A stretch of 53,391 nt of DNA from Shinella pollutisoli (lineage in GTDB: Bacteria; Pseudomonadota; Alphaproteobacteria; Rhizobiales; Rhizobiaceae). Within the stretch, counting starts at the first letter, position 1; each line of letters opens with the position of its first letter. The notes beneath the pieces were generated by a model. That model was not told where the DNA came from. It searched no databases and was given only the letters and a program-made list of their open reading frames with translations. The stretch is from positions 1 through 53,391 of the forward strand of contig NZ_JANFDG010000034.1 of assembly GCF_024609765.1 (NCBI RefSeq), written 5' to 3'. Positions 16,043-26,947 of this stretch are shown here, one piece after another. The translations under genes were made by a program, and so were the position numbers.

Positions 16043-17224
16043 ATGGCCCGGCATTTCGATTTCGTGGTGGTCGGCAGGGGGATGATGGGGGCGGCCGCCG
16101 CGCGGCACCTCGCGCGAAGCGGGGCCTCCGTCGCCCTCGTCGGGCCGGGCGAGCCCCGGGATTGGCAGAGCCATGACGGCGTCTTTTCCAGCCACTACGA
16201 CAGCGGCCGCATCACCCGCACCATCGACGGCGATGCGGTGTGGGCGCTTCTCGCCAACCGCTCGATCGCCCGCTACCGCGAGATCGAGGCCGAAAGCGGC
16301 ATCGCCTTCTACGGCGAGGTCGGCTGCCTGATCAGCGGACCGGCCGGTGGCGGCTTCGTCCAGTCGGTCGAGGCGGTGGCGCGGCGCTTCGCGCTCGATG
16401 CGCCGGTGCTCGACCATGCGGGGATCGGCGAGCGCTTCCCGTGGTTCTCGCTGCCGGAGACCTCGGCGGGCGTTTTCGAGGCGAAGGGGGCGGGCTACGT
16501 CGATCCGCGCAAGCTCGTCGCCGCCCAGGTCGCCTGCCTGGAGAAGGCGGGCGGCGTCTCCATCATCGAGGAAGCCGTCTCGGTGCGGGAGGAGGGGGCG
16601 GCGGGCATCGTCACGCTCCGTTCCGGGGAGACCATCGGCGGCGGGCGCGTGCTGGTGGCGACCGGCGGCTTCTCGCGGGCGCCCGGCCTCCTGCCGCGCG
16701 TTCCGGACCTGGTGGTCAAGGCGCGCACGGTGGTGCTCGCGCGGCTGACGCCGGACGAGGCCGAGGCCTGGCGCGGCATGCCGTCCTGGATCGACGAGAG
16801 CGGCGACCCGTCCGAGCATTTCTACCTGCTGCCGCCGGTGCTCTATCCGGACGGCCACCACTACCTCAAGATCGGCGGCGACCCGACGGAGATCGAGATC
16901 GACGACGAGGGCGCGATTCGCGACTGGTTCCGCGGCGCCGGCAGCCCCGAGGCGATCGCCCATCTGACGCGGCTTCTCAAACGGTCGGTGCCGGCCGTCG
17001 CCGCGGCGGCGATGACCTCGGTGCCCTGCGTCACGACCTATACGCGGCACGGCTATCCCTATGCCGGCTTCGTCTCGGGCGAGCGCGTCGCGCTGCTTGC
17101 CGGCGGCAACGGCACGGCGGCGAAGAGCTCCGACGAGATCGGCCGCATCGGCGCCGACCTCCTGATTTACGGCCGGCTCGACGAGCCGGACTATTCGACC
17201 GACTTCGCCGTCCGTTTCCGCTAG
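16043..17224 (+). CDS. FAD-dependent oxidoreductase of the DAO (sarcosine oxidase-like) family
   Basis: The 393-residue protein has an N-terminal dinucleotide-binding loop, VVVGRGMMGAAAARHLARSG (GxGxxG, about 7-26), and a second FAD contact region near GGGRVLVATGGFSRAP. The C-terminal part AGFVSGERVALLAGGNGTAAKSSDEIGR resembles the flavin-closing segment of monomeric sarcosine and N-methyl amino acid oxidases. The substrate is probably an amine or amino acid and is not fixed by sequence. The start with GGAG about eight bases upstream is at 16043. An earlier in-frame ATG at 16010 is less likely. The RNase P RNA follows on the same strand. Confidence 0.85.
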   Translation: MARHFDFVVVGRGMMGAAAARHLARSGASVALVGPGEPRDWQSHDGVFSSHYDSGRITRTIDGDAVWALLANRSIARYREIEAESGIAFYGEVGCLISGPAGGGFVQSVEAVARRFALDAPVLDHAGIGERFPWFSLPETSAGVFEAKGAGYVDPRKLVAAQVACLEKAGGVSIIEEAVSVREEGAAGIVTLRSGETIGGGRVLVATGGFSRAPGLLPRVPDLVVKARTVVLARLTPDEAEAWRGMPSWIDESGDPSEHFYLLPPVLYPDGHHYLKIGGDPTEIEIDDEGAIRDWFRGAGSPEAIAHLTRLLKRSVPAVAAAAMTSVPCVTTYTRHGYPYAGFVSGERVALLAGGNGTAAKSSDEIGRIGADLLIYGRLDEPDYSTDFAVRFR

Positions 17225-17251
17225 CCTTTGCCGACGAGTTCAGGTAGTCAG

Positions 17252-17657
17252 CGCAGGCCAGTTGGCCGGGCAGCCGCGCCGCGCAGGGGCCGAAAGGCCG
17301 CGGGGTGAGGAAAGTCCGGGCTCCACGGAAACACGGTGCCGGATAACGTCCGGCGGGGGCGACCCCAGGGAAAGTGCCACAGAAAGCAAACCGCCGTCCT
17401 GCGGGACGGCAAGGGTGAAAGGGTGGGGTAAGAGCCCACCGCGGCCATGGCGACATGGACGGCACGGCAAACCCCACCGGGAGCAAGACCGAATAGGGAT
17501 GACGCGGACCGCGCAAGCGGTCCAGCCCGTTTCCGGGCCGGTCATCCGGGTGGGTTGCACGAGGCCGGGCGCAAGTCCGGTCCCAGATGAATGGCTGCCA
17601 CGTTCCGGCTTCGGCCGGGGCCATACAGAACCCGGCTTACAGGCCAACTGGCGATTT
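17252..17657 (+). ncRNA. rnpB: RNase P RNA (class A)
   Basis: This is the catalytic RNA that trims the 5' leader from tRNA precursors. The P1 helix is formed by GCCAGTTGGCC (17257-17267) and GGCCAACTGGC (17642-17652). The conserved CR-I stretch GAGGAAAGTCCGGGCTCC lies near 17308, and the GTAAGAGCCCACCG, AAACCCCACCGGGAGCAAGACC and GGGATGACGCGG segments lie further on. The 3' end has the matching ACAGAACCCGGCTTACAGG before P1 closes. A run of T after 17654 ends transcription. The exact 5' and 3' ends are estimated. Confidence 0.96.
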
Positions 17658-17665
17658 TTCCTCTG

Positions 17666-18559
17666 TCACAGGATGAAATCGCTCTCGTGGAGGTTCACGA
17701 CGCCCCTGAGCTTGATCATGAGGTCCGCTTTGCCGTCGCCGTTCGTGTCGCCGCTCAGCAGGACCCCCGAGCCGTATTTCTCGTAGCGAAGCTCGCCTGC
17801 GGTCTTGGTGAATTCCTTCCGCCCGATGAAATCGAAGTCCTGCATCCCCGCTTTCTTTGCGTCGGCATCCCAGAGATGCAGGTCGATCTTGTCCGCCTGC
17901 TTCCTGTTGAAGTCCGTGATGAGGTCGGCTTTCTTCGTCGTCTTCCCGGTGTCGCCCTTCCTGAAGACGAAGACGTCGGTCTCTCCGCGTCCGGCCATCT
18001 TGTCGACGCCCCTGCCGCCGATGATGTAGTCCGACCCCTTGTTGCCCCTCAGGATGTCCGCCTTTTTCGTTCCGGCGAGCGTCTGGCCGAACTTCACGTA
18101 TATGTTGACGTAGGTATCCTCGGTGAACGAGCCGCCGTTCCAGTCGACGAGCATGGAATTGGCATCGAACTTTATGTCCGACCTGGTCAGGCCGTGCATG
18201 TTCGTCTTCAGCTCGAAGCCCGTGATCGGCGGCAGCTTGCCGTATTTGTCGCTGAAATAGGGGCCGTTGACGATGTCCCGCGTGAAGACGCCGATGTCGA
18301 AGAACCTGATGGCGATCTCCTTCGCCCTGAAGTCCATCTCGAAGATGCCGCCGGTGTCGTTCTTCTTCCAGCCGGGCGGGGCGGTCTGCCATCCGGGGCT
18401 CTGTGTTTGCGTCGTCGTTATCTCGACGCCCTTGGTGACCTTCTTCGCGCCCCAGCCGGCATGTCCGACGCCCCACGGACGGTCGGGATCGACGGAGTTC
18501 TTACCGTTCCTGGGGTTGAACCAGTAGTCGACGAAGATCTTTTTGTTGTCGAATACCAT
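17666..18559 (-). CDS. RTX-like calcium-binding protein, probably type I secreted
   Basis: The 297-residue protein lacks an N-terminal signal peptide. Residues about 1-160 are of unknown type. From about 162 a serralysin/RTX C-terminal module follows: AGTKKADILRGNKGSDYIIGGRG is one and a half degenerate glycine/aspartate nonapeptides, then DVFVFRKGDTG and ADLITDFNRKQADKIDL, and the chain ends ESDFIL, a hydrophobic tail typical of ABC-type I secretion signals. It is probably exported and calcium-stabilised. Lys-rich, somewhat less GC-rich sequence sets it apart from its neighbours and could mean recent acquisition. No secretion genes (ABC, MFP) are in the window. Confidence 0.75.
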   Translation of the reverse strand: MVFDNKKIFVDYWFNPRNGKNSVDPDRPWGVGHAGWGAKKVTKGVEITTTQTQSPGWQTAPPGWKKNDTGGIFEMDFRAKEIAIRFFDIGVFTRDIVNGPYFSDKYGKLPPITGFELKTNMHGLTRSDIKFDANSMLVDWNGGSFTEDTYVNIYVKFGQTLAGTKKADILRGNKGSDYIIGGRGVDKMAGRGETDVFVFRKGDTGKTTKKADLITDFNRKQADKIDLHLWDADAKKAGMQDFDFIGRKEFTKTAGELRYEKYGSGVLLSGDTNGDGKADLMIKLRGVVNLHESDFIL

Positions 18560-18613
18560 CGTCCGTATGCCTTTTGCGGGAACCTGCCTTCGGGCGAGGG
18601 TAGAAACCGATGG

Positions 18614-18628
18614 TTAACCGGGAGTTAG
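18614..18628. promoter_or_regulatory. Near-consensus CtrA half-site pair (TTAA-N7-TTAG)
   Basis: TTAA (18614-18617) and TTAG (18625-18628) are seven bases apart, one mismatch from the CtrA core. It lies 55 bases upstream of the RTX-like gene on the minus strand. A weak site by sequence alone. Confidence 0.25.
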
Positions 18629-18811
18629 CGGCTGCAATCGAAAATAGCGGTGCGCGCCGCGATATCACGCAATGAATCGTCCGGTAATAATTCGTGTATG
18701 GCGACGAGGGCGCGCGACGAACTTGCCGCATCCGGGGAGGCAGCTGCTCTTCAGCCGGCGCCAAGATGTGAGCCCACAAGCGCTTTCGCGTTTTGTTCCG
18801 CTACGCCGTTC

Positions 18812-18827
18812 TTAACCTCGTGTTAAC
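18812..18827. promoter_or_regulatory. CtrA binding site upstream of mraZ
   Basis: TTAA-CCTCGTG-TTAAC is a perfect match to the alphaproteobacterial CtrA consensus TTAA-N7-TTAAC. Another GTTAAC occurs at about 18842-18847. The site lies about 345 bases before mraZ and 130 bases before the MraZ boxes, consistent with cell-cycle control of the division cluster promoter. Binding is inferred, not shown. Confidence 0.6.
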
Positions 18828-18959
18828 TGTCAGGGCCTAGGGTTAACAAACTGTTTTCGCCTGAAATTCAGGGCGTCGGCAGCGCGTGGGTCCTTGCATG
18901 ACGCAAAGGATCACGCCTGTCCGCGCCCGACGGTCCGAACACGGGGAACGAGGTCACTT

Positions 18960-18993
18960 CCCATTGACGCCCATATGGTCCCATGTTATCCCA
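18960..18993 (-). promoter_or_regulatory. MraZ operator: four TGGG boxes at 10-bp spacing
   Basis: CCCA occurs at 18960, 18970, 18980 and 18990, that is TGGG four times on the minus strand with exactly 10 bases between repeats. MraZ proteins are known to bind TGGG-type direct repeats of 10-bp period at their own promoter (three in Escherichia coli). The array lies 180 bases before mraZ, so the transcript probably has a long leader, and autoregulation of the cluster is expected. Confidence 0.75.
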
Positions 18994-19172
18994 AATCCAG
19001 ACTGCAAGAGGACGCATGAGCGTCCGATCATCGCAACGATCTGAGGGCAACCGGCCGGGGACGGTGCGGCGCGAAGGCGCCTCATCGGTGTCGGTTCGCG
19101 CGGCGTGCGGTGAGTTGGGTAGGCCGGCGCGGATGATGAGCGCTCCGGCGAGGGAAGCGGCCGTATCGCGTC

Positions 19173-19613
19173 ATGAACCGGTTCCTGTCGAATGCGACCA
19201 ACAGGATCGATGCCAAGGGGCGGGTCTCCGTGCCCTCGGCCTTCCGTTCCGTGTTGTCGCAGCGCGACATCCGGGAGCTCTATTGCTTCCAGGATTTCCT
19301 GTTTCCGGCGATCAGCGTCGGTGGACTGGACCTGCTCGACCGGTTCGAGCGCCAGATCGCCGGCGAGGACGTTCTTTCGCCGAAGGCCAACCGGATGTCG
19401 CTCCTGATCCACGGGGGCGGGGTCTTCATGAAGCTCGATGCGGAAGGGCGCCTGGCGGTGACGGATTTCATCCGGGACTACACGGGCATCACCACCGAGG
19501 TGACCTTCGTCGGTCGGGCCGATCATTTTCAGCTCTGGGCGCCGCAATCCTTCGAGGCTCAGCAGGCGGCGGCCCGGCAGGAGTTCAGGTCGAAAGGTTT
19601 GGGCTCGGGGTAG
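19173..19613 (+). CDS. mraZ: MraZ, transcriptional regulator of the dcw cluster
   Basis: The 146-residue protein has the two tandem AbrB-like MraZ repeats. The first carries [16 protein letters not shown] (about 11-26), the second [17 protein letters not shown] (about 87-103). These DxKGR/DxxGR strands contact DNA in ring-shaped oligomers. It is the first gene of the division and cell wall cluster, and a four-fold TGGG array upstream is its likely binding site. rsmH starts 14 bases after the stop. Length and motifs are normal, and the MNRFLS start matches the family N terminus. Confidence 0.96.
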   Translation: MNRFLSNATNRIDAKGRVSVPSAFRSVLSQRDIRELYCFQDFLFPAISVGGLDLLDRFERQIAGEDVLSPKANRMSLLIHGGGVFMKLDAEGRLAVTDFIRDYTGITTEVTFVGRADHFQLWAPQSFEAQQAAARQEFRSKGLGSG

Positions 19614-19627
19614 GACGGAGAACCGGA

Positions 19628-20653
19628 ATGGCGGCGGATCTTGGCGGAGGTTCCACTGAAGCCGATGGCGGACCGGTCCGTCACATTCCGGTTCTTCTCC
19701 CCGAGGTCCTCGAAGCGCTGGCGCCGGCGCCGGGCCAGGTCATCCTCGACGGCACCTTCGGCGCGGGCGGGTATACGTCCGCGATCCTCGCGCGCGGCGC
19801 GAGCGTGATCGCGCTCGACCGCGACCCGACGGCGATCGCCGCAGGCAGGGCGCTGGCGGAGGCCTCGGGCGGCCGCCTGACGCTCGTCCATTCCCGCTTC
19901 TCCGACCTCGCCGCCCATGCGCCCGCGGGCGGGCTCGACGGCGTCGTGCTCGACATCGGCGTCTCCTCCATGCAGATCGACGAGCCGGAGCGCGGCTTCT
20001 CCTTCCAGAAGGACGGGCCGCTCGACATGCGCATGTCGGCCTCGGGTGTCTCGGCCGCCGACGTCGTCAACCGCGCCAAGGTCTCCGATCTCATCCGCAT
20101 CTTCGGCTTCCTCGGCGAGGAGAAGCAGGCCGGACGCATCGCCCGCGCCATCGAGAAGGCGCGCGCGAAGGAGCCCTTCGCCACGACGCGCCAGCTCGCC
20201 AACCTGATCGAGAGCGTCAACCCGCGCAAGGCCAAGGACAAGATCCATCCGGCGACCCGCGTCTTCCAGGCGCTGCGCATCTTCGTCAACGACGAGCTCG
20301 GCGAGCTCGCGCAGGCGCTCTTCGCCGCCGAAAAGGCCCTGAAGCCGGGCGGGCGCCTCGTCGTCGTCAGCTTCCACTCGCTGGAGGACCGGATCGTCAA
20401 GAAGTTCTTCCAGGACCGGTCCGGCAAGGCCGCGGGCTCCCGCCACCTGCCGGAGGTCCACGACCGCGCCGCAACCTTCGCACCAGTCGGGAGCCCTATG
20501 GTGGGCGCGAGCGAGGCGGAGTGCGCGGTCAATCCGCGTGCCCGCTCGGCCAAGCTGAGAGCGGGGATGCGCACCGACGCGCCCGCGGGGACGGATGACC
20601 TGTCCATTTTCAACCTGCCCAGCCTTGCCGGCCTCGAGAAGATGGGAAGCTGA
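19628..20653 (+). CDS. rsmH: 16S rRNA (cytosine1402-N4)-methyltransferase RsmH
   Basis: RsmH (formerly MraW) methylates N4 of C1402 in the ribosomal P site using SAM. The 341-residue protein opens with [14 protein letters not shown], then the SAM loop [14 protein letters not shown] (about 41-54), ALDRDPTAI, the [18 protein letters not shown] signature and [14 protein letters not shown]. The end has [17 protein letters not shown] and [16 protein letters not shown] precedes the ATG at 19628. The same frame stays open upstream across mraZ, but that part is not coding. The stop is followed three bases later by ftsL. Confidence 0.96.
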   Translation: MAADLGGGSTEADGGPVRHIPVLLPEVLEALAPAPGQVILDGTFGAGGYTSAILARGASVIALDRDPTAIAAGRALAEASGGRLTLVHSRFSDLAAHAPAGGLDGVVLDIGVSSMQIDEPERGFSFQKDGPLDMRMSASGVSAADVVNRAKVSDLIRIFGFLGEEKQAGRIARAIEKARAKEPFATTRQLANLIESVNPRKAKDKIHPATRVFQALRIFVNDELGELAQALFAAEKALKPGGRLVVVSFHSLEDRIVKKFFQDRSGKAAGSRHLPEVHDRAATFAPVGSPMVGASEAECAVNPRARSAKLRAGMRTDAPAGTDDLSIFNLPSLAGLEKMGS

Positions 20654-20656
20654 GTG

Positions 20657-21037
20657 ATGTTCCGTACCCTTGATGTCGTGATGATCGCCGTCATGACCGC
20701 CGCAGCGACGGTGACCTACTCGATCAAGCACCAGGCGGAGAACAAGCTGGAGGAGGTCCGCAAGCTCGACGCCGAGATCAAGCTGGAGGAGGACACGATC
20801 GACCTGCTCAAGGCCGACTGGGCGCTGCTTACCCAGCCGGGCCGGCTCGCCCGGCTCGTCACCGCCTTCGAGGCGGACCTGAAGCTCGTGCCGACCGAAT
20901 CGACCCAGCTCGTCCGGCCGGAGGAGCTGCCGATGCTGACGGCCGACCTGCCGCCGCCCGACGAGAAGGACGACAAGATCGCCAAGGCGAAGAAGGCCGG
21001 CGCCGACGAGATCAAGACCGGATCGGTGGCGCGCTGA
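20657..21037 (+). CDS. ftsL: Cell division protein FtsL
   Basis: The 126-residue bitopic protein has a short cytoplasmic start, one membrane helix (about 5-22, VVMIAVMTAAATVTYSI) and a periplasmic coiled coil rich in Lys/Glu (about 25-60, NKLEEVRKLDAEIKLEEDTIDLLKADWALL). The LTQPGRLARL segment is the usual FtsL end of the coil. FtsL links FtsQ/FtsB to FtsW/FtsI in the divisome. A GTG at 20654 directly before the ATG is an alternative start. Its stop shares a base with the ftsI start (TGATG). Confidence 0.9.
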   Translation: MFRTLDVVMIAVMTAAATVTYSIKHQAENKLEEVRKLDAEIKLEEDTIDLLKADWALLTQPGRLARLVTAFEADLKLVPTESTQLVRPEELPMLTADLPPPDEKDDKIAKAKKAGADEIKTGSVAR

Positions 21038-22785
21038 TGTCCTTCCTCTCCCGCATCATGGTCGTCAAGAGCAAGGCCCATTTCAACGCCGGTGGCAACA
21101 ACCGGCAGGGCTCCGCCGCCGCGCATCCGAGCTTCGAGGGCACCCGCAAGCGCACCGGCGCGCAGGCGAAGAACCGCGTCGCCATCGTCATCGCCTGCTT
21201 CGGCCTCGTCTATGCGGTGATCGGCGGCCGGCTGGTGCAGTACGGGCTCGCCGCCCCCGAGGCCGTCTCCTCGATCGGCCCGGCCGACCACCTGATGGCC
21301 TCGCGCCCCGACATCGTCGACCGCAACGGCGAGATCCTCGCCACCGACATCCGCACCGTCTCGCTCTATGCCGAGCCGCACAAGATCGTCGACGCCGACG
21401 AGGCCGTCGAGATGCTGGCGACGGTGCTGCCCGACCTCGACCGGCGCGCGATCTACCGCAAGCTCACCTCGCAATCCCGCTTCCAGTGGCTGAAGCGCCA
21501 GCTCACGCCCAAGCAGCAGAGCCGCATCCTCGCGCTCGGCATCCCCGGCGTCGGCTTTAGGCCGGAGAAGCGCCGCTTCTATCCCGGCGGCCCGGTCGCC
21601 TCGCACATCGTCGGCCACGTCAACATCGACAATCGCGGCATCGCCGGGATGGAGCGCTACATCGACAACCAGGGCCTCGCCGACCTCGCCGCCATCGGCA
21701 TGACGAGCGACGCGAAGCTGGAACCGGTGCGGCTGTCGATCGACCTGCGCGTGCAGGCGATCGTGCGCGAGGTCGTCAAGAACGGCATGGAGAAGTACAA
21801 GGCGCTCGCCGCCGGCGCGGTCGTCATCGACGTGCACACCGGCGAGGTGCTCGCCATGGCCTCCTATCCGGACTACGACCCGAACAACCCGGCCGAGGGC
21901 GCCAAGGAAGGCTGGATGAACCGCATGTCGAACGGCACGTTCGAGATGGGGTCGACCTTCAAGAGCTTCACCACGGCGATGGCGCTCGATTCGGGCAAGG
22001 TCAAGCTTACCGACAGCTTCGACGCGCGCGCGCCGATCCGCATCGGCGGCTTCACCATCAAGGACTTCCACGGCAAGCATCGCGTGCTGACCGTGCCGGA
22101 GATCTTCCAGTACTCCTCCAACATCGGCACGGCGAAGATGGCCGACGTCGTCGGCATCGCCGGGCACCAGGAATTCCTGACCCGGATGGGCCTGCTCACC
22201 CGGCTGGAGACCGAGCTGCCGGAGGTGAAGACCCCGACGCAGCCGCGCGAATGGAAGAAGATCAACTCGATCACCATCTCCTTCGGCCACGGCGTCTCGA
22301 CCACGCCGCTGCAGACGGCGGTGGCGGCGATGGCGCTGATGAACGGCGGCAAGCTGATCAACCCGACCTTCCTGCCGCGCACCGAGGCGGAGGCGAACGA
22401 CATCGCCCGCGTGGTGGTGAAGCCGTCCACGGTCGACGCGATGCGTTATCTCTTCCGGCTGAACGCCAACGACGGCTCCGGCCGGCGCGCGCTGGTGCCG
22501 GGCTTCGACGTCGGCGGCAAGACCGGCACGGCGAACAAGGTCGTGAACGGCCGCTATTCCAACACGCAGAACTTCAACGCCTTCCTGTCGGCCTTCCCGA
22601 TCGACGACCCGAAATTCGTCGTGCTGACCTTCATCGACGCGCCGCAGACGGGCGAGGGCGGCGGGCGGACCGCCGGCCTCAACGCCGCGCCGATGGTGGG
22701 CGAGATCATCCGCCGCTCGGCGGCGCTTCTCGGGGTGAAGCCGAAATTCGGGGAGGACGGTTCCGCCTTGCTCGTGTCTTATTGA
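21037..22785 (+). CDS. ftsI: Penicillin-binding protein 3 (FtsI), septal transpeptidase
   Basis: FtsI cross-links peptidoglycan at the septum. The 582-residue class B PBP has one membrane helix (about 47-66), a dimerisation/pedestal domain (about 85-240) including [15 protein letters not shown], and a transpeptidase domain with all three motifs: Ser306 in STFK (SxxK), S360-S-N362 (SxN) and K495-T-G-T (KTGT). The 46-residue basic cytoplasmic tail is long but usual in Rhizobiales. The start overlaps the ftsL stop by one base. It partners with FtsW encoded at 28357. Confidence 0.96.
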   Translation: MSFLSRIMVVKSKAHFNAGGNNRQGSAAAHPSFEGTRKRTGAQAKNRVAIVIACFGLVYAVIGGRLVQYGLAAPEAVSSIGPADHLMASRPDIVDRNGEILATDIRTVSLYAEPHKIVDADEAVEMLATVLPDLDRRAIYRKLTSQSRFQWLKRQLTPKQQSRILALGIPGVGFRPEKRRFYPGGPVASHIVGHVNIDNRGIAGMERYIDNQGLADLAAIGMTSDAKLEPVRLSIDLRVQAIVREVVKNGMEKYKALAAGAVVIDVHTGEVLAMASYPDYDPNNPAEGAKEGWMNRMSNGTFEMGSTFKSFTTAMALDSGKVKLTDSFDARAPIRIGGFTIKDFHGKHRVLTVPEIFQYSSNIGTAKMADVVGIAGHQEFLTRMGLLTRLETELPEVKTPTQPREWKKINSITISFGHGVSTTPLQTAVAAMALMNGGKLINPTFLPRTEAEANDIARVVVKPSTVDAMRYLFRLNANDGSGRRALVPGFDVGGKTGTANKVVNGRYSNTQNFNAFLSAFPIDDPKFVVLTFIDAPQTGEGGGRTAGLNAAPMVGEIIRRSAALLGVKPKFGEDGSALLVSY

Positions 22786-22849
22786 GCGGGGAAAGACGGG
22801 AGGCCGATTCGGAGGCGAAACGGCCCACCTAAAGAAAACAGAGCAGACG

Positions 22850-24297
22850 ATGAAGATCAGTGACCTCGCCGGACCCGAAACCAAAGACCTGGGGAACGCC
22901 GCCGCGACCGACGTCGGCGGCCTTGCGAGCGACAGCCGCAAGGTGAAGCCGGGCGACCTCTTCGTCGCCCTCTCCGGCAGCAGGGCCGACGGTGCGGCCT
23001 TCGTCGCCGACGCGGTTTCGCGCGGCGCGGCGGCGGTCGTCGTCGCGGACGGCGTGGCGGTCGAGGCGCCGGTGCCGGTCCTTGCCGTCGCCGAGCCGCG
23101 CCGCTTCCTGGCGCTTGCCGCCGCGCGCTTCTACGGCCGCCAGCCGGAGACCATGGTCGCCGTCACCGGCACCGCCGGCAAGACCTCCGTCGCCTCCTTC
23201 ACCCGGCAGATCTGGACGCATGCGGGACATGCGGCGGCGATGATCGGCACGACCGGCGTCATAGCCCCCGGCCGCAACGACTACGGCTCGCTGACGACGC
23301 CCGATCCGGTATCGCTGCATGCGCTGCTCGCCGAGCTGGCGGACGCCGGCGTCACCCATGCGGCGATGGAGGCCTCCAGCCACGGCCTCGACCAGGCGCG
23401 CCTCGACGGCGTGCGGCTTGCCGCCGGCGCCTTCACCAATCTCGGCCGCGACCACATGGACTACCATCCGACCGTCGAGCACTACATGGCCTCGAAGATG
23501 CGCCTGTTCGACACGCTGCTTCCAAGGGGCGCGCCCGCCGTCATCAACGCCGACGACGAATGGTCGGGCAGGGCGATCGAGGCGGCGCGCAAGGCCGGGC
23601 TCGACGTGCGCACGACCGGGCGCAGGGGCGACTATCTCTGCCTGAAGCGCGTCGAGCATTTCCGCCACAAGCAGACGGCGGAGATCCACGCCGGCGGCGA
23701 GATCTTCGAGGTGCACGTGCCGCTCGCCGGCGACTTCCAGGTGGCGAACGCGCTCGTCGCGGCGGGGCTCGCCATGTCGACCGGCGTCTCGGCGACCGTG
23801 GCGATGGCCGCCCTCGACCGGCTGGTCGGCGCCTCCGGCCGGCTGGAGCTGGTGGGGCACGCGCGGAACGGCGCGCTCGCCTATGTCGACTATGCCCACA
23901 AGCCGGACGCGCTCGAAAACGTGCTCGCCTCGGTACGCCCCTTCACCACCGGCCGCGTCATCGTCGTCTTCGGCTGCGGCGGCGACCGCGACAAGGGCAA
24001 GCGGCCGATCATGGGCGAGATCGCCACGCGGCTCGCCGACGTGGTGATCGTCACCGACGACAACCCGCGCTCCGAGGTGCCGGAGGCGATCCGCGCCGAG
24101 ATCATGGCGGGGGCTGCGGGCGCCACCGAGATCGGCGACCGGTCGCAAGCGATCCGCGCCGCCGTCGGGATGCTGCAGTCGGGCGACACGCTGATCGTCG
24201 CCGGCAAGGGGCACGAGGAGGGCCAGACCGTCGGCGCCGTGACGCTGCCCTTCTCCGATCATGCCGAGGTCAGGAAGGCGCTTGCGGAGACGGGCCG

Positions 24298-24301
<4 letters not shown>
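22850..24301 (+). CDS. murE: UDP-MurNAc-L-Ala-D-Glu:meso-diaminopimelate ligase
   Basis: MurE adds meso-diaminopimelate to the peptidoglycan precursor in the cytoplasm. The 483-residue protein has the P-loop TGTAGKTS (106-113), the MEASSHGL and LGRDHMDYH segments of the central domain, and DNPR in [14 protein letters not shown], the motif that selects diaminopimelate over lysine. GKGHEEGQ is near the C terminus. The stop overlaps the murF start in an ATGA, so translation is coupled. A 64-base gap after ftsI holds no clear terminator. Confidence 0.96.
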
Positions 24302-25731
<1,430 letters not shown>

Positions 25732-25737
25732 AAGAGG

Positions 25738-25767
25738 CCCGGCCGGACCGCCGTCCGCCGGGTTTTT
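25738..25767 (+). terminator. Intrinsic terminator between murF and mraY
   Basis: CCCGG-C-CGGAC (25738-25748) folds on GTCCG-CCGGG (25753-25762) around a CGCC loop, with one bulged C, and is followed by TTTTTCGTCT. This is a good rho-independent terminator in the middle of the dcw cluster. It may act as a partial terminator, so mraY and later genes could need read-through or an own promoter. Confidence 0.65.
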
Positions 25768-25839
25768 CGTCTGTAATTTCTGTTCCGCCGCGCCGGCCAT
25801 GGCGCCGGCGGCCCCGGGGAACCTTTGGAAAGGCTGACA

Positions 25840-26940
25840 ATGCTGCTTTGGCTCGTCGAGCTGGCTGATACCGTTCAGGTGTTCAACCTGTTCCGCTACA
25901 TTACCTTCCGCACCGGCGCGGCCCTGTTCACCTCGGCGGCAATCGTCTTCCTCTTCGGCCCGATGATCATCGCGTCGCTGCGCATCCGCCAGGGCAAGGG
26001 CCAGCCGATCCGCGCCGACGGGCCGCAGACCCACTTCAAGAAGGCCGGCACGCCCACCATGGGCGGGCTGATGATCCTGGCCGGCATCGTCGGCAGCGCG
26101 CTGCTCTGGGCCGACCTGTCGAACGTCTACGTGGTGGCGACGCTGCTCGTCACGCTCGGCTTCGGCGCGATCGGCTTCTACGACGACTATCTCAAGGTCA
26201 CCAAGCAGACCGACAAGGGCTTCTCCGGCAAGGCGCGGCTCGGGCTCGAATTCGTCATCGCCGGCATCGCCACCTTCTTCATGATGCGGGCGGCGCTTTC
26301 GGCGGGCACGGCGGGCTCCACCTTCGGCTCCTCCGTGGCCTTTCCCTTCTTCAAGGACCTGATGATCAATCTCGGCATCTTCTTCGTGCTGTTCGGCGGC
26401 TTCGTCATCGTCGCCGCCGGCAACGCCGTGAACCTGACGGACGGGCTCGACGGGCTCGCCACCGTGCCGGTGATGATCTCGGCCGCCTCCTTCGGCGTCA
26501 TCGCCTATCTCGCCGGCAACGCGGTCTTCGCCAACTACCTGCAGATCCATTTCGTGCCGGGTACGGGCGAGCTCGCCGTCGTCCTCGGCGCGGTGATCGG
26601 CGCGGGGCTCGGCTTCCTCTGGTTCAACGCGCCGCCGGCCGCCATCTTCATGGGCGACACCGGGTCGCTCGCGCTGGGCGGCCTGATCGGCACCGTCGCC
26701 GTCGCCACCAAGCACGAGATCGTCATGGCCATCATCGGCGGCCTCTTCGTCATGGAGACGCTGTCGGTCATCATCCAGGTCGCCTCCTTCAAGCTCACCG
26801 GCAAGCGCGTCTTCCTGATGGCGCCGATCCACCACCATTTCGAGAAGAAGGGCTGGACGGAAAGCCAGGTCGTCGTGCGCTTCTGGATCATCGCCGTCGT
26901 GCTGGCGCTGGTCGGCCTGTCGACGCTGAAGCTCAGGTGA
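25840..26940 (+). CDS. mraY: Phospho-N-acetylmuramoyl-pentapeptide transferase
   Basis: MraY moves phospho-MurNAc-pentapeptide onto undecaprenyl phosphate to make lipid I on the inner face of the membrane. The 366-residue protein has about ten membrane helices. The catalytic aspartates are seen in [18 protein letters not shown] and [12 protein letters not shown], and the cytoplasmic [11 protein letters not shown] loop is present. The family start with [12 protein letters not shown] is normal. I use the ATG at 25840, with GGAAAGG upstream. A TTG at 25825 would add five residues. It is separated from murF by 108 bases containing a terminator. Confidence 0.96.
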   Translation: MLLWLVELADTVQVFNLFRYITFRTGAALFTSAAIVFLFGPMIIASLRIRQGKGQPIRADGPQTHFKKAGTPTMGGLMILAGIVGSALLWADLSNVYVVATLLVTLGFGAIGFYDDYLKVTKQTDKGFSGKARLGLEFVIAGIATFFMMRAALSAGTAGSTFGSSVAFPFFKDLMINLGIFFVLFGGFVIVAAGNAVNLTDGLDGLATVPVMISAASFGVIAYLAGNAVFANYLQIHFVPGTGELAVVLGAVIGAGLGFLWFNAPPAAIFMGDTGSLALGGLIGTVAVATKHEIVMAIIGGLFVMETLSVIIQVASFKLTGKRVFLMAPIHHHFEKKGWTESQVVVRFWIIAVVLALVGLSTLKLR

Positions 26941-26947
26941 GGCGGCG

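Noticed and set aside
18983-19627. An in-frame 215-codon extension upstream of rsmH
   Set aside because: It covers the MraZ operator region and mraZ in another frame, has no RsmH homology, and a good Shine-Dalgarno lies before the ATG at 19628.
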